From Silene conica (taxonomy: Eukaryota; Streptophyta; Magnoliopsida; Caryophyllales; Caryophyllaceae), in contig CM055319.2 in NCBI GenBank assembly GCA_029255685.2, positions 17,139,247 to 17,203,246 of the forward strand: a DNA stretch of 64,000 nucleotides, read 5' to 3'. Both the position numbers and the translations under genes were made by a program. This document shows positions 45,554 through 56,322 of this stretch, piece after piece. The notes beneath the pieces are model-generated. The model made no database searches and was not told the origin of the DNA. It saw nothing but the letters and a program-made list of their open reading frames with translations. Position 1 is the stretch's first letter. Each line of letters begins with the position of its first letter.

Positions 45554-48500
45554 ATGGCTGGTGAAGACCCAATGCCAAGTGCCAAGCTAGCACGTGAATC
45601 CTGGATAAAGGCCTTCATGGACTCCATGAATCAGTCAACTAGACTGAGGAATGATGGGTCAAACTTCTCTGACTGGGAGGCAGCACTACGGAATGCTGCC
45701 ATTGCTGACGGAAAGCTTAAGTATTTAACTGAGCCCATTCCGGCACACCCAGGAACTGGAGCTAGAGCCAACGAAGTTCGCGCTCATAGCGACTTCGTCA
45801 TGGAAGCAGGTGCGATAAAGAACGTACTCATCTATGCAATGGAATCAAATTTGCAAAGACGCTTCATATCCCATGGTGCAAACAAGATTTTCACCACGCT
45901 CTCTAACGAATTCTCCAAAGCTCCGAGAATCGTTTCTTATGAGCATACCTATCGCTTCTTTGAGGCGAAACTCCAGAAGGGCCAAGCTGTTAGCCCACAT
46001 ATTCTCAACATGATTGAGAATATCGAGAAACTGGAGACCCTTAACTGCAAGATCAGTGAGAACATAATCGTTGATCGTATGCTTCACTCGCTTCATGATG
46101 GGTTCGCCCTCTTTAGGGCCAACTACTACATGAACGACATGAAGAAGACTCCTCATGAGCTCCACTCCCTTCTCGTACAGACTGAGAAGGATCTGAAATT
46201 AAGTGGGAGCATGAAGCAGGATGTTCTCATGATCGCCAGTAAGGGAAAGCGTAAAGGGAAGGCTAAAGCTCAGGGCGACCTAGCAGTAGGTAAGCCCAGG
46301 TTCAAGAAACCAGGATTTACTAAGTGTGGGCCAGGTGAGTCGAGCAACTCACAGGGCAAGACAAAGAGCAAGGATACTAGCATGGAATGCCACCACTGCC
46401 ACAAGACTGGGCATTGGAGGCGCTCATGCCCCGTGTATCGCGAGGACATTAAGGCAGGCCATGTTACTCCTGTTGGTATGTCTTCTTCTTCTTTTATTCA
46501 CATGATTGAGATTAACCACGCAAGTTGCGGAACTTGGGTACTTGATACTGGTTGTGGTTCTCATCTATGTAATCATGTGCAGGGCCTCCGAAACCAAGAA
46601 CCCCTAATCAAGGGTGAGGTGGACCTGCGTGTCGGGAATGGAGCACGCGTTGCTGCAGTCTCGAAGGGAACATACGTGATCCAGCTTCCAAGTGGATTCG
46701 AGTTATTTTTATATAACTGTTATTATGTTCCTAGTTTGTCCAAAAACATTATTTCAGTTTCTGCACTTGACAAACTCGGCTTTTCATTTGTAATAGAGAA
46801 TAATAACTGTATTTTCTCCTTACACAATATGATATATGTCAAGGCAGTTTCCATGAATGGAATTTATGTTTTAGATCAAACTACCGAGATATTACATGTG
46901 AATAACAAGAGATTAAAGGTAGGTGACAAAGATCAAACTTACCTATGGCATTGTCGTATGGGACACATAAATGAGAAACGCGTAAAACAGCTCATACAGA
47001 ATGGAGCTATATCGCCCTTTGATTTCGAATCATATGGCACGTGTGAATCATGTCTCATCGGCAAGATGACTCGTATTTCCTTCAAAGGTGTTGGAATGCG
47101 CGCTGCCGACCTATTAGGACTCATACATACGGACGTATATGGGCCTATGTCGATCAACGCACGAGAAGGCTATAGGTATTTCATCACTTTCACGGACGAT
47201 TTAAGTAGATATGGCTATGTCTATTTAATGAAGCATAAAAGTGAATCATTTGACAAGTTCAAAGAATACCAGAATCGGGTACAGAACCAGCTGGGTAGAA
47301 AGATTAAAGCACTACGTTCAGATCGTGGTGGTGAGTATCTTTCACACGAGTTTGATCAACACCTTAAAGACTGTGGGATCGTGCTACAGTTGACTCCACC
47401 TGGAACACCACAATTAAATGGTGTGTCCGAACGGAGAAATCGAACTTTACTTGATATTGTTCGATCCATGATGAGTCACACCGTTGTGCCTGATTCATTA
47501 TGGGGCTATGCTCTTTTGTCGGCCGCTCTAATACTTAACCGAAGTCCGTCTAAAGCTGTTGACAAGACTCCATACGAATTATGGAAGGGAACGATCCCTA
47601 ACTTGTCCTTTATTCGGGTTTGGGGCTGCGAGGCTTATGTCAAGTGGAGACACGAGGATAAGCTCGGCCCGCGATCGGTCAAGACATACTTTATAGGCTA
47701 TCCAAAGGGAACTTTTGGTCATTACTTCTACTCGCCTACCGAACAACGTGTTTTTGTTGCGGCTAGTGCGACGTTCTTAGAGAAAGAATTTCTCGAGAAC
47801 AAGTCGAGTAATAGAACCTTCGAGTTATCGGAGGTTCAAGAACCAACTGCCGAGCAACCATTGGAGGAAACAGTTCCTTCAACCGAGGCAACGGTAGATA
47901 TTCCTAAGGAACCTAGGAGGTCGGGAAGAGTCTCTATTCCTCCGGACAGATACATTGGGATGGTCGAGGAACATGATACAGATGACGTCTTACTCCTAGA
48001 GGGTAATGAACCCACAACCTATAAAGGTGCCATGACTAGTTCTGACTCAAAGCTATGGCTAGAAGCCATGCAATCCGAGATGGACTCCATGTATGAGAAC
48101 AACGTGTGGGATCTTGTGGACCTACCTGCAAAGGTACGTCCCCTTCAATGCAAATGGCTTTACAAGATAAAGCATGCCGTGGAAGGACAACAAGATATCC
48201 ACAAGGCTAGACTAGTTGCTAAAGGTTTCACTCAAGTGCCAGGCTTGCACTATGATGAGATCTTTGCACCCGTAGTCATGCTACGTTCCATTCGGATTAT
48301 CTTAGCGATCGCCGCATTTCATGATTATGAAATATGGCAAATGGACGTTAAAACCGCCTTCTTAAACGGTTATTTGGAGGAAGAGTTGTACATGGTACAA
48401 CCCGAGGGTTTTATCGATCCAGCACATCCTAAGAAAGTTTGCAAGCTTAAGCGTTCCATCTATGGACTTAAGCAAGCATCGCGGAGTTGGAATCATCGCT

Positions 48501-49252
48501 TCGACCAAGTGATAAAAGAGAATGGGTTCATTCGATCAGTCGAGGAACCATGTCTCTATAACAAGTCGAGTGGGAGCAAGATTGTATTCCTAGTACTGTA
48601 TGTCGATGACATACTCTTGATTGGGAATGACATACCTCTCTTATCTTCGGTTAAAGCATGGTTGAAAAACCATTTCCAGATGAAAGATCTGGGAGAGGCA
48701 CAAAGAATTTTGGGCATCCGTATCTACAGGGATAGATCACGATGGATGTTGTCTCTCAGTCAGGAGTCTTATATAGATAAGATTCTAGAGAGATTCAGCA
48801 TGACGAACTCCAAGAAGGGGTTCCTTCCTATGATTCCTGGGCTTCACTTGAGCAAGACTCAGGAAGCTAAGTCATTGGAAGAGAAAGAGCGCATGAGTCG
48901 GATTCCTTATGCTTCGGCAATAGGATCGATCATGTATGCCATGATATGCACACGTCCAGAAGTTGCATATGCATTGAGTATGACTAGTCGATTCCAAGCT
49001 CATCCAGGTGAACAACACTGGATGGCCGTGAAAAACATTCTTAAGTACCTACGGAGGACTAAAGATTGGGGATTGACTTATGGAGGCGACTCAACGCTCT
49101 GCGCCACGGGTTACGCAGATGCTAGCTTCCAAACGGATCGCGATGACTCGAAATCTCAGTCTGGATTCGTTTTTACTCTTAATGGCGCTGCTGTCAGCTG
49201 GAAAAGTTCTAAACAGAGTGTTACAGCAGATTCTACTACTGAGTCCACGTAA
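45554..49252 (+). CDS. A1 gag-pol polyprotein (1232 codons), RNase H truncated
   Basis: Same length and domain order as the A2 frame: gag, zinc knuckle C279/C282/H287/C292, protease LDTG (Asp 331), integrase (Asp 527, Asp 590, Glu 626), RT with YVDD (Asp 1018-1019) and RNase H start GYADASF (Asp 1189). The frame stops after ADSTTES plus Thr at the same deletion junction as A2. A1-only changes include HTDVYGP in integrase (A2 has HTDVCGP), RPEVAYAL in RT (A2 RPDVAYAL) and KCGPG for KSGPG in the linker. Otherwise open throughout; probably made as a polyprotein if transcribed, but defective in RNase H. Confidence 0.95.
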   Translation: MAGEDPMPSAKLARESWIKAFMDSMNQSTRLRNDGSNFSDWEAALRNAAIADGKLKYLTEPIPAHPGTGARANEVRAHSDFVMEAGAIKNVLIYAMESNLQRRFISHGANKIFTTLSNEFSKAPRIVSYEHTYRFFEAKLQKGQAVSPHILNMIENIEKLETLNCKISENIIVDRMLHSLHDGFALFRANYYMNDMKKTPHELHSLLVQTEKDLKLSGSMKQDVLMIASKGKRKGKAKAQGDLAVGKPRFKKPGFTKCGPGESSNSQGKTKSKDTSMECHHCHKTGHWRRSCPVYREDIKAGHVTPVGMSSSSFIHMIEINHASCGTWVLDTGCGSHLCNHVQGLRNQEPLIKGEVDLRVGNGARVAAVSKGTYVIQLPSGFELFLYNCYYVPSLSKNIISVSALDKLGFSFVIENNNCIFSLHNMIYVKAVSMNGIYVLDQTTEILHVNNKRLKVGDKDQTYLWHCRMGHINEKRVKQLIQNGAISPFDFESYGTCESCLIGKMTRISFKGVGMRAADLLGLIHTDVYGPMSINAREGYRYFITFTDDLSRYGYVYLMKHKSESFDKFKEYQNRVQNQLGRKIKALRSDRGGEYLSHEFDQHLKDCGIVLQLTPPGTPQLNGVSERRNRTLLDIVRSMMSHTVVPDSLWGYALLSAALILNRSPSKAVDKTPYELWKGTIPNLSFIRVWGCEAYVKWRHEDKLGPRSVKTYFIGYPKGTFGHYFYSPTEQRVFVAASATFLEKEFLENKSSNRTFELSEVQEPTAEQPLEETVPSTEATVDIPKEPRRSGRVSIPPDRYIGMVEEHDTDDVLLLEGNEPTTYKGAMTSSDSKLWLEAMQSEMDSMYENNVWDLVDLPAKVRPLQCKWLYKIKHAVEGQQDIHKARLVAKGFTQVPGLHYDEIFAPVVMLRSIRIILAIAAFHDYEIWQMDVKTAFLNGYLEEELYMVQPEGFIDPAHPKKVCKLKRSIYGLKQASRSWNHRFDQVIKENGFIRSVEEPCLYNKSSGSKIVFLVLYVDDILLIGNDIPLLSSVKAWLKNHFQMKDLGEAQRILGIRIYRDRSRWMLSLSQESYIDKILERFSMTNSKKGFLPMIPGLHLSKTQEAKSLEEKERMSRIPYASAIGSIMYAMICTRPEVAYALSMTSRFQAHPGEQHWMAVKNILKYLRRTKDWGLTYGGDSTLCATGYADASFQTDRDDSKSQSGFVFTLNGAAVSWKSSKQSVTADSTTEST

Positions 49253-49381
49253 AAGAAGATATTTATTGATAAGATCGCTATGGATGACAACATAGCTGAT
49301 CCTCTCACAAAAGCATTACCACGTGATAAGCATGAAGGACACATTCATTCCATGGGAATCAAATGTGTTCCTAAGTTGTAG
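49253..49381 (+). pseudogene. A1 RNase H C-terminal remnant
   Basis: Past the premature TAA the old frame reads IDKIAMDDNIADPLTKALP... to the usual TAG at 49379. The left edge is the same deletion junction as in A2 at 20445. Confidence 0.85.
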
Positions 49382-50169
49382 TACTCTTTTATGAATTCAT
49401 GTAATAATTCATTTTCTCGTGTACTCTATTCAACCTTATTGTTATGATATATAATGTTTTGTTTTTCATGTGGAATTGTACGCCAATTTTGAACACCACA
49501 AAGTGAACTGATTAACATTACATCGTTTTGGTCCTTGATTACCCACTTGAGCTGATAACTCAGGTAATCATTTTGTGACGTTGGTTGATGGTGGGTTCAA
49601 CGAGCCATAAGTCACGCGGCTGACTGACCAATCACAAAGGCGAGTTATACGGATATCTCGTAGGACACCCCGTGACAGAGTTATGGAGTCCTAAATGTTT
49701 TATAACATTGGGTGCCAGGTCGTGGATAGGACCTCCATAGTGTTCCTTAGAGTCGAGTCTTTTGACTTTCAACTGTCTCTTGAGATTAAGGCAGATTTTG
49801 GGTAACTTTGGTTACTTTCCCACGGTCACCGTAACAGGGGCCAAGAGGATTTTTTCTGGGTTATTTCATGCTGCGCGATATCGGCAGGATTCGAGTTGAG
49901 GGAAATATCCAAACCCTTATCAGGATTTTATCATTTCTCAGGGCCACTCGAGGAGTAGTAACTGAAATGCATGGCCATGCTCGAATACAGATTCGTTTTA
50001 TCAGTTAAGTTACTCTCTAGTCGGGGAAACCACTCTTGATACAGATCGCTTGTGAGATACGACCTTTGCGAATGCGGATTTGCAAATTGTCTTACATTGA
50101 GTGGGAGAAATTTTAAAAGGATATGAGATTCGGTTATCGCACCTACACTTGTACGGACAAGTGGGAGTT
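49382..50169 (+). other. A1 3' untranslated region with PPT
   Basis: Non-coding. Palindrome GCATGGCCATGC at 49969-49980; hairpin ACTTGT-ACGG-ACAAGT next to the distal PPT AAGTGGGAGTT that ends at 50169. A further AGTGGGAG lies about 50 bases upstream. Confidence 0.8.
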
Positions 50170-51243
50170 TGTTGGAGCTTGTGTCCTCCACATGTAGTGT
50201 AATAACGTCATTGCACATACCCTTGTACGGACAAGTGGGAGATTGTTGGGGCTGGTGTCCTTGACAATTAAGTACAATGACTTATTAAATCTCTTTAAGG
50301 ATCACAAGGGCATACTTTTGTATTATTACCAGTTGATCCACGTTTATCAATAACGGTTGGCTTGCTAGATAAGTTTGACGTTATTGTCATACGGATGGCG
50401 GTGATCAACTGGTCCCTATACGTCACACCTATAGGACACGTTTGAGAGATGTGAAGGTATGAAAATACAGTCATATTTTACCGGATAAGACTAAACAGTT
50501 AGTCAAAGGTATTGACTATTAAATTAGTCAATAAGATGTTGAGATTATTATTTAATACGGATTAAATAATTTTAGCTAATACGGATTACATGATTAATTC
50601 GTAAGTTAAATATAAACGGTTATATATTTAATTAAATATTGTATTCACGTATTAATATAAACAGTTATATTAATTTGGGTAATTATACAATATCGTATTT
50701 TGTCAGACCATTATTAATATATCGACTGTATTAATATCTGATAACATGTTACGATTTATAATTAAAATCCCGCGAATATCTTATAGCTAAATGGGTCGAA
50801 TCACGAATTAGAATAAGGTAAGAGTGGAAAGCCCACTCCTACCCTATTGGAAATTTCGGCCAAAAGAGCTACATAAGGAGGAGGACTCTCCTTATGTCAG
50901 GGACTCTTGTTTCACGGTTTAAACAAATCTCAAGGAAAAATTAGGGTTTTGAGAGCTTTCTTCTCCCAAAACCTCAGATCTCACATCTAAAACCTAAATA
51001 GCTCTCCCAATATTGCAAGGCAGTTGGAGAGGATTTCTAGCACACGCGGCCACGTCTCATTCTAAGTCTTGGGTGCAAGTTATAGGAGGGAATTTGTGTT
51101 AATTCCTGTTCTTAGGCCTTTCGCACAAGGACTAAAGGTTGTACTTCTTTTCTTATCCTTTTTAATCTTATGACTATAAACACAACTGTACTTTTCATTA
51201 TAATCCTGCAAGTTTAGGGTGAATACATGCTTTATTCCCCACA
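50170..51243 (+). repeat. A1 3' LTR
   Basis: Long form, 1074 bp, ending CCCCACA before the second GTTGT. Differs from the 5' LTR at about ten places by eye, for example TACGTCACACCTATAGG here against TAAGTCACACTATAGG there. Confidence 0.95.
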
Positions 51244-51525
51244 GTTGTATGTGTGTAGGTACTTGATGCTGTTCTTCAGGGGGTTACGTTGAGGCTAGCG
51301 AGCGATGATCCTTCATCGATGACTTTACAACATTCGTGCCTGTAGGGATATGCTATCCCGGGCTGCTTTTGTATAGTACTTATATACTTATCTATGTTTT
51401 TATCTTCCGCATGTTTAGTTTGTTAAAACACCTCGCATGTTGATTTATGTTAAAAAGTTTTAATTCCGCTGCATTTTTGGCATGTTTTGAATGTTTACTT
51501 TTACGCTTTCGCGAGGGGTTTTACA

Positions 51526-52528
51526 GTTGGTATCAGAGCATTATTGCTCCCGACGCACTCATGTAATCCCCAAACTTAACTTGACCATATAATTGAATAT
51601 TTAATGAGAGATGGGGTAGATTTAAGGACTTATATTGTAGTCTGTTTTGTGATTGCTTTTGTTTTAGGTCCAAACGTGCTTGTTGATTGTCAATGAGTTT
51701 ACTTTTTATAACTTTGAATTGACGAACCGTGAGTTCATCCATTTGACGATCAAGGCCGGTGTTTTCTACCGAAGATGGACGATTCGTACTACCGTTGGAG
51801 AATGCTTCTGAGCCTTGAAGATACTCCTCATATCTTTGTGCATCGTCTTCTTGATAACTCCGGATGCACATCCTTTCTTATTGAATAATTGACCATCTTA
51901 CTTGAAATCTATCTTCATCCCCTTTCGACTTATCCTTGTTACTTGCTTTTCGAAGTACCTTGCAAGTAAACTTTCCCCCCCTTGATTGAGTTTTGAGGAA
52001 GATCTCTGTTGACTCCGCCTCCTTGATCTTAAGTTGTTGTCTCTGTACTTCTGTAACCTTTCTGAATTGTTTCCTTTATGAGGATTTTAAACTTTCGTTA
52101 CTTTTGCAACTTTACTCTTTTTGAGAAATTTGAAATAAAAGTTTATTTTTGGGAAGTTTAATTTGAAGAAAGTTGAAAGTTTTACAACATTGATGGATTT
52201 AAGCGTTGATTTGCCATTGGAACTCGTTATTGGAGACGTCTGATAACTTGTACTATGCCTATCAACATCGGATCGATCTAAATTTTGAAATTTTTCATTG
52301 ATTTTCACCTTGGTTTTGCCTTCGGATTAGAATGTCAGGTCCTTGAATGCGCAATGAGAACCCAAACGTTCCTTGATGGAGGCTGGACTATGGTTTTTAC
52401 TTCCGAAATTTTTGGAAAGAAATCTAAGTTTTTGTATATCAAGTTTCTGTGAAAGTTTTAATCGTTAATGTTGTCCTTGTAACAACTTTCAAGTTTCGAG
52501 GACGAAACTTTTTAAAAGATGGGGTGAT
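51526..52528 (+). mobile_element. G2 first internal region
   Basis: 1003 bp from the primer site GTTGGTATCAGAGCA to the PPT AAAGATGGGGTGAT. No gag or pol. On the minus strand a 112-codon frame (51871-51533) and a 73-codon frame (52308-52087) have protein-like composition and recur in the second internal region, but the first is interrupted there. Confidence 0.8.
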
Positions 52529-55317
52529 TGTAACATCCCGTATTTTTATAAAAGTGATTTTAATAATTTAAAAGTAGTTTACGGAATTTAATAATATTTT
52601 AATAATAAATCGTGATTTTATTTTAAGTTTCTCCGTTAAGATCCGTCTTAAGAATGTTTTAGTTCTTAAGATGTTAACTTAGCAAAGTCAAACCCCGACT
52701 TGAACCCGTTTCACAAAACAAGTAACCCGACTCAAAATACGGAAAGGACAATATAAACCCCACCAAAACCCTATTCCATCGACATCCATCTTTATCTTCC
52801 ACTGCTTCTTCATTTCCACAATTGTTCTTCATTCTTAAGAGCTTAAAATCAACATTTCAACCTCTTCCCGAACTCGAATCGCGGTAAGTCTTACATTTTC
52901 GGAATCCTTGCGAGATTTGCAAGCTTTCTATCACTTTCAATTTCAATTTTATCAAACTCGAAAAGACGCTGTTTTGGGTAAATTCCGTTTTAAGCTTCTA
53001 AAACCCGTTTCTTTTGTTGTAAGAGTTGGATTAGAGGACTCGGAGGGTGATAGCTTCGTCATTGAAGAAGAATTCGGAGCATAACCGCTTTTAAGGTGAC
53101 GATAATGAGAAACTCGGCCTTTTGTCTAAATTAGCACTTTATGTGATTTTAATGTGTTTTGATGAAGTTAGTATGGTTATTAAGTTCTTTAATGTTCTTA
53201 TAATGTCTTATAAACTGATTTTGGTGAAGATTTGAGGAAGAATTTGATGAGAAAGTGAATTTAGGAGTATACATGTTAAGAAGGGTTTATTTGAGATTTT
53301 CTTGTTATCTCTTGAATTGGTTGTTTGTATACATGTTCTTATGTGTAATTGATGTTGTATACATGTGGGAAATGTTGTGTTGTAGCGTAAAAACATGTTT
53401 AAGACGGATTTGTAAAGTATTGAATGAATTGGAAATGGCGAGATTTAAGAAATGCGCGATCAGAGGCTCTGAGCCGGTCGACCGACCGGCGGCCGACCAG
53501 CCAGCTCAGAGTCCCTCATTGCATTGTTTGAGTTTCGAGAATTTTGGGAAAAAGGGTCCCCAGCCGGTGGACCGGCAGCCGGCCGGCCGGCTGGGAGGCC
53601 TTTTATGTTGTTTTTGAGTATTGTCGGCTGAAGAGTAAAGGACTCTCAGCCGGTTGACCGGCCGCCTGTGGCCTACCGGCTGAGAGCTTCTGATGCATAA
53701 TAAATTGCTTATAACTTTTGATTCACATGTCGGATTGCATTGATTCTTTTTCCGTATGCTTCGTATATTTGTTTGGAGTCCCCGAGGTTCGGGCGGCACT
53801 ATATTGGGTTCGGGAATAGAGTGAGGATAGAGACCCCCCGGTCGGGCAACCGAAAGGGAAACCGGCTCTCCCTCGGCTTAATTCCCGGGGTCAATTAAGT
53901 GTTGGTTGGAGTATACGTTGTTGCATATGTAGATACAAATTGATTAAGTTCAGAATTGAAGTTGTAGAACTATGATTTGGATTAGGTCATAGTTTCGATG
54001 TGAAATGTTGTTGTAGAACTGTGATTTAGATTAGGTCACAGTTTGGTATGCCTTGTATTGTGGTGGGACTGTGATTAGGATTAGGTCACAGTTTTGCTTG
54101 CCTTTGTATTTTGAGGTGTATTGTTGTAGGGCTGTGATTTGGATTAGGTCACAGTTCTGTGTTGCCTTTGTATTATGGGGTATGTTTGGTGGAACTGTAA
54201 TTTGGATTAGGTTACAGTTCTGCTTGCCTTTGTATTTTGAGGTGTATTGTATTGAGGCTGTTATTGGGATTAGGTCACAGTCTTTGCTTGCCTTTGTATT
54301 TTGAGGTATATTGTATTGAAGCTGTGATTGGGATTAGGTCACAGTCTTTGCTTGCCTTTGTATTTTGAGGTATATTGTATTGGGGCTGTGATTGGGATTA
54401 GGTCACAGTCTTTGCTTGCCTTTGTAATTTGAGGTGTGTTTATACTTGTGGATTGTATTTGCTGAGGCTATGTATTTATGCCGTGGTTGTATAATGGAGT
54501 CTCCATATGAGGTTTCCCTTGCAGTGTGTATTTGTATCCTTCCATGCCTAGGATTGGGGTTATGGTCTGATATTGCTGATGGTATATACTTGCCTGAGTA
54601 GGGGTACGGTGTTATATACTTACTGTTGTACATCTGCTTGCCTAGAGTTGGTACAGTGTCAGATATGTAGGTTGATAGTGATAAGTATATTACTTTGTTA
54701 TTAGTGTTGTTCATCCAAGGCATTGGATGACTCTTTAATTGGTTTCGTAAATGGTTTGGATTGAAAGACCCCCCGGCCGGGTAACCGGAAGGGAAACCGA
54801 CTCTCCTTCCAAATAGTTTCAGAAGTTGGTTGAGAGCCTTGCATAGTATTGGCATGTTGATAAGAGTTCGAGATGTTGATATATAAATGCTTCACATGAT
54901 TGTTTATGTTGGAGTATGATACTTGTTTACATGTTCTGTGTTGTATGACATTAGGTGGCTATGAGAGCTCTAGTCACTCCCCACTGACTGTGGCACACAT
55001 GTTGTATGTGTGTAGGTACTTGATGCTATTCTTCAGGGGGTTACGTTGAGGCTAGCGAGCGATGATCCTTCATCGATGACTTTACCATTCGTTAGCTAGA
55101 CCTTAGCTTTATGTTTTCCGCATTTTTGTGCCTGTAGGGATATGCTATCCCGGGCTGCTTTTGTATAGTACTTATATACTTATCTATGTTTTTATCTTCC
55201 GCATGTTTAGTTTGTTAAAACACCTCGCATGTTGATTTATGTTAAAAAGTTTTAATTCCGCTGCATTTTTGGCATGTTTTGTATGTTTACTTTTATGCTT
55301 TCGCGAGGGGTTTTACA
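52529..55317 (+). repeat. G2 second LTR, the complete copy (2789 bp)
   Basis: TGTAACATCCCG to GGGGTTTTACA without insertions. In order: a 5'UTR-like CT-rich stretch with GTAAGT; CCGG hairpins (53469-53686); bracket module (53832-53871); TTTGGATTAGG hairpin array (53968-54410) and weaker units to about 54700; hairpin CATCCAA-ggca-TTGGATG; second bracket (54767-54806); and a GGGATA-tgc-TATCCC hairpin (about 55138-55152). Confidence 0.9.
53968..54410 (+). repeat. Array of 8 hairpins with conserved loop and covarying stems (G2 LTR)
   Basis: Units of about 60 bp. The loop is TTTGGATTAGG or close. Stems pair within units and differ between units: AACTATGA/TCATAGTT (53968-53994), AACTGTGA/TCACAGTT, GACTGTGA/TCACAGTT, AACTGTAA/TTACAGTT (about 54193-54219), GGCTGTGA/TCACAGTC. 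Spacers are TTGCCTTTGTATTTTGAGG-like. Weaker units with TGCCTAGGATTGGGG-type centres follow to about 54700. Confidence 0.9.
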
Positions 55318-56322
55318 GTTGGTATCAGAGCATTATTGCTCCCGACGCACTCATGTAATCCCCAAACTTAACTTGACCATATAATTGAATAATTAATGAG
55401 AGATGGGGTAGATTTAAGGACTTACATTGTAGTCTGTTTTGTGATTTCTTTTTTTTTTTAGGTCCTAACGTGCTTGTTGATTGTCAATGAGTTTACTTTT
55501 TATATCTTCGAATTGACGAACCGTGAGTTCATCCATTTGACGATCAAGGCCGGTGTTTTCTACCGAAGATGGACGATTCGTACTACAGTTGGAGAATGCT
55601 TCTGAGCCTTGAAGATACTCCTCATATCTTTGTGCATCGTCTTCTTGATAACTCCGGATGCACATCCTTTCTTATTGAATAATTGACCATCTTACTTGAA
55701 ATCTATCTTCATCCCCTTTCGACTTATCCTTGTTACTTGCTTTTCGAAGTACCTTGCAAGTAAACTTTCCCCCCCTTGATTGAGTTTTGAGGAAGATCTC
55801 TGTTGCCTCCGCCTCCTTGATCTTAAGTTGTTGTCTCTGTACTTCTGTAACCTTTCTGAATTGTTTCCTTTATGAGGATTTTAAACTTTCGTTACTTTTG
55901 CAACTTTACTCTTTTTGAGAAATTTGAAATAAAAGTTTATTTTTGGGAAGTTTAGTTTGAAGAAAGTTGAAAGTTTTACAACTTTGATGGATTTCAGCGT
56001 TGATTTGCCATTGGAACTCGTTATTGGAGACGTCTGATAACTTGTACTATGCCTATCAACATCGGATCGATCTAAATTTTGAAATTTTTCATTGATTTTC
56101 ACCTTGGTTTTGCCTTCGGATTAGAATGTCAGGTCCTTGAATGCGCAACGAGAACCCAAACGTTCCTTGATGGAGGCTGGACTATGGTTTTTACTTCCGA
56201 AATTTTTGGAAAGAAATCTAAGTTTTTGTATATCAAGTTTCTGTGAAAGTTTTAATCGTTAATGTTGTCCTTGTAACTGCTTTCAAGTTTCGAGGACGAA
56301 ACTTTTTAAAAGATGGGGTGAT
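55318..56322 (+). mobile_element. G2 second internal region
   Basis: 1005 bp, nearly the same as 51526-52528, from GTTGGTATCAGAGCA to AAAGATGGGGTGAT. The minus-strand frame is shorter because of a stop near 55465 and has several non-synonymous differences. Confidence 0.8.

Larger units (their letters stand above)
42800..51243 (+). mobile_element. A1: Ty1/copia element, TSD GTTGT
   Basis: An 8444-bp element in the first G2 LTR, flanked by GTTGT at 42795-42799 and 51244-51248; the second LTR shows the empty site as ACATGTTGTATG near 55000. LTRs are long form (42800-43872 and 50170-51243) with roughly ten differences by eye, so it is older than A2. Same layout as A2 and the same RNase H deletion. 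Confidence 0.95.
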
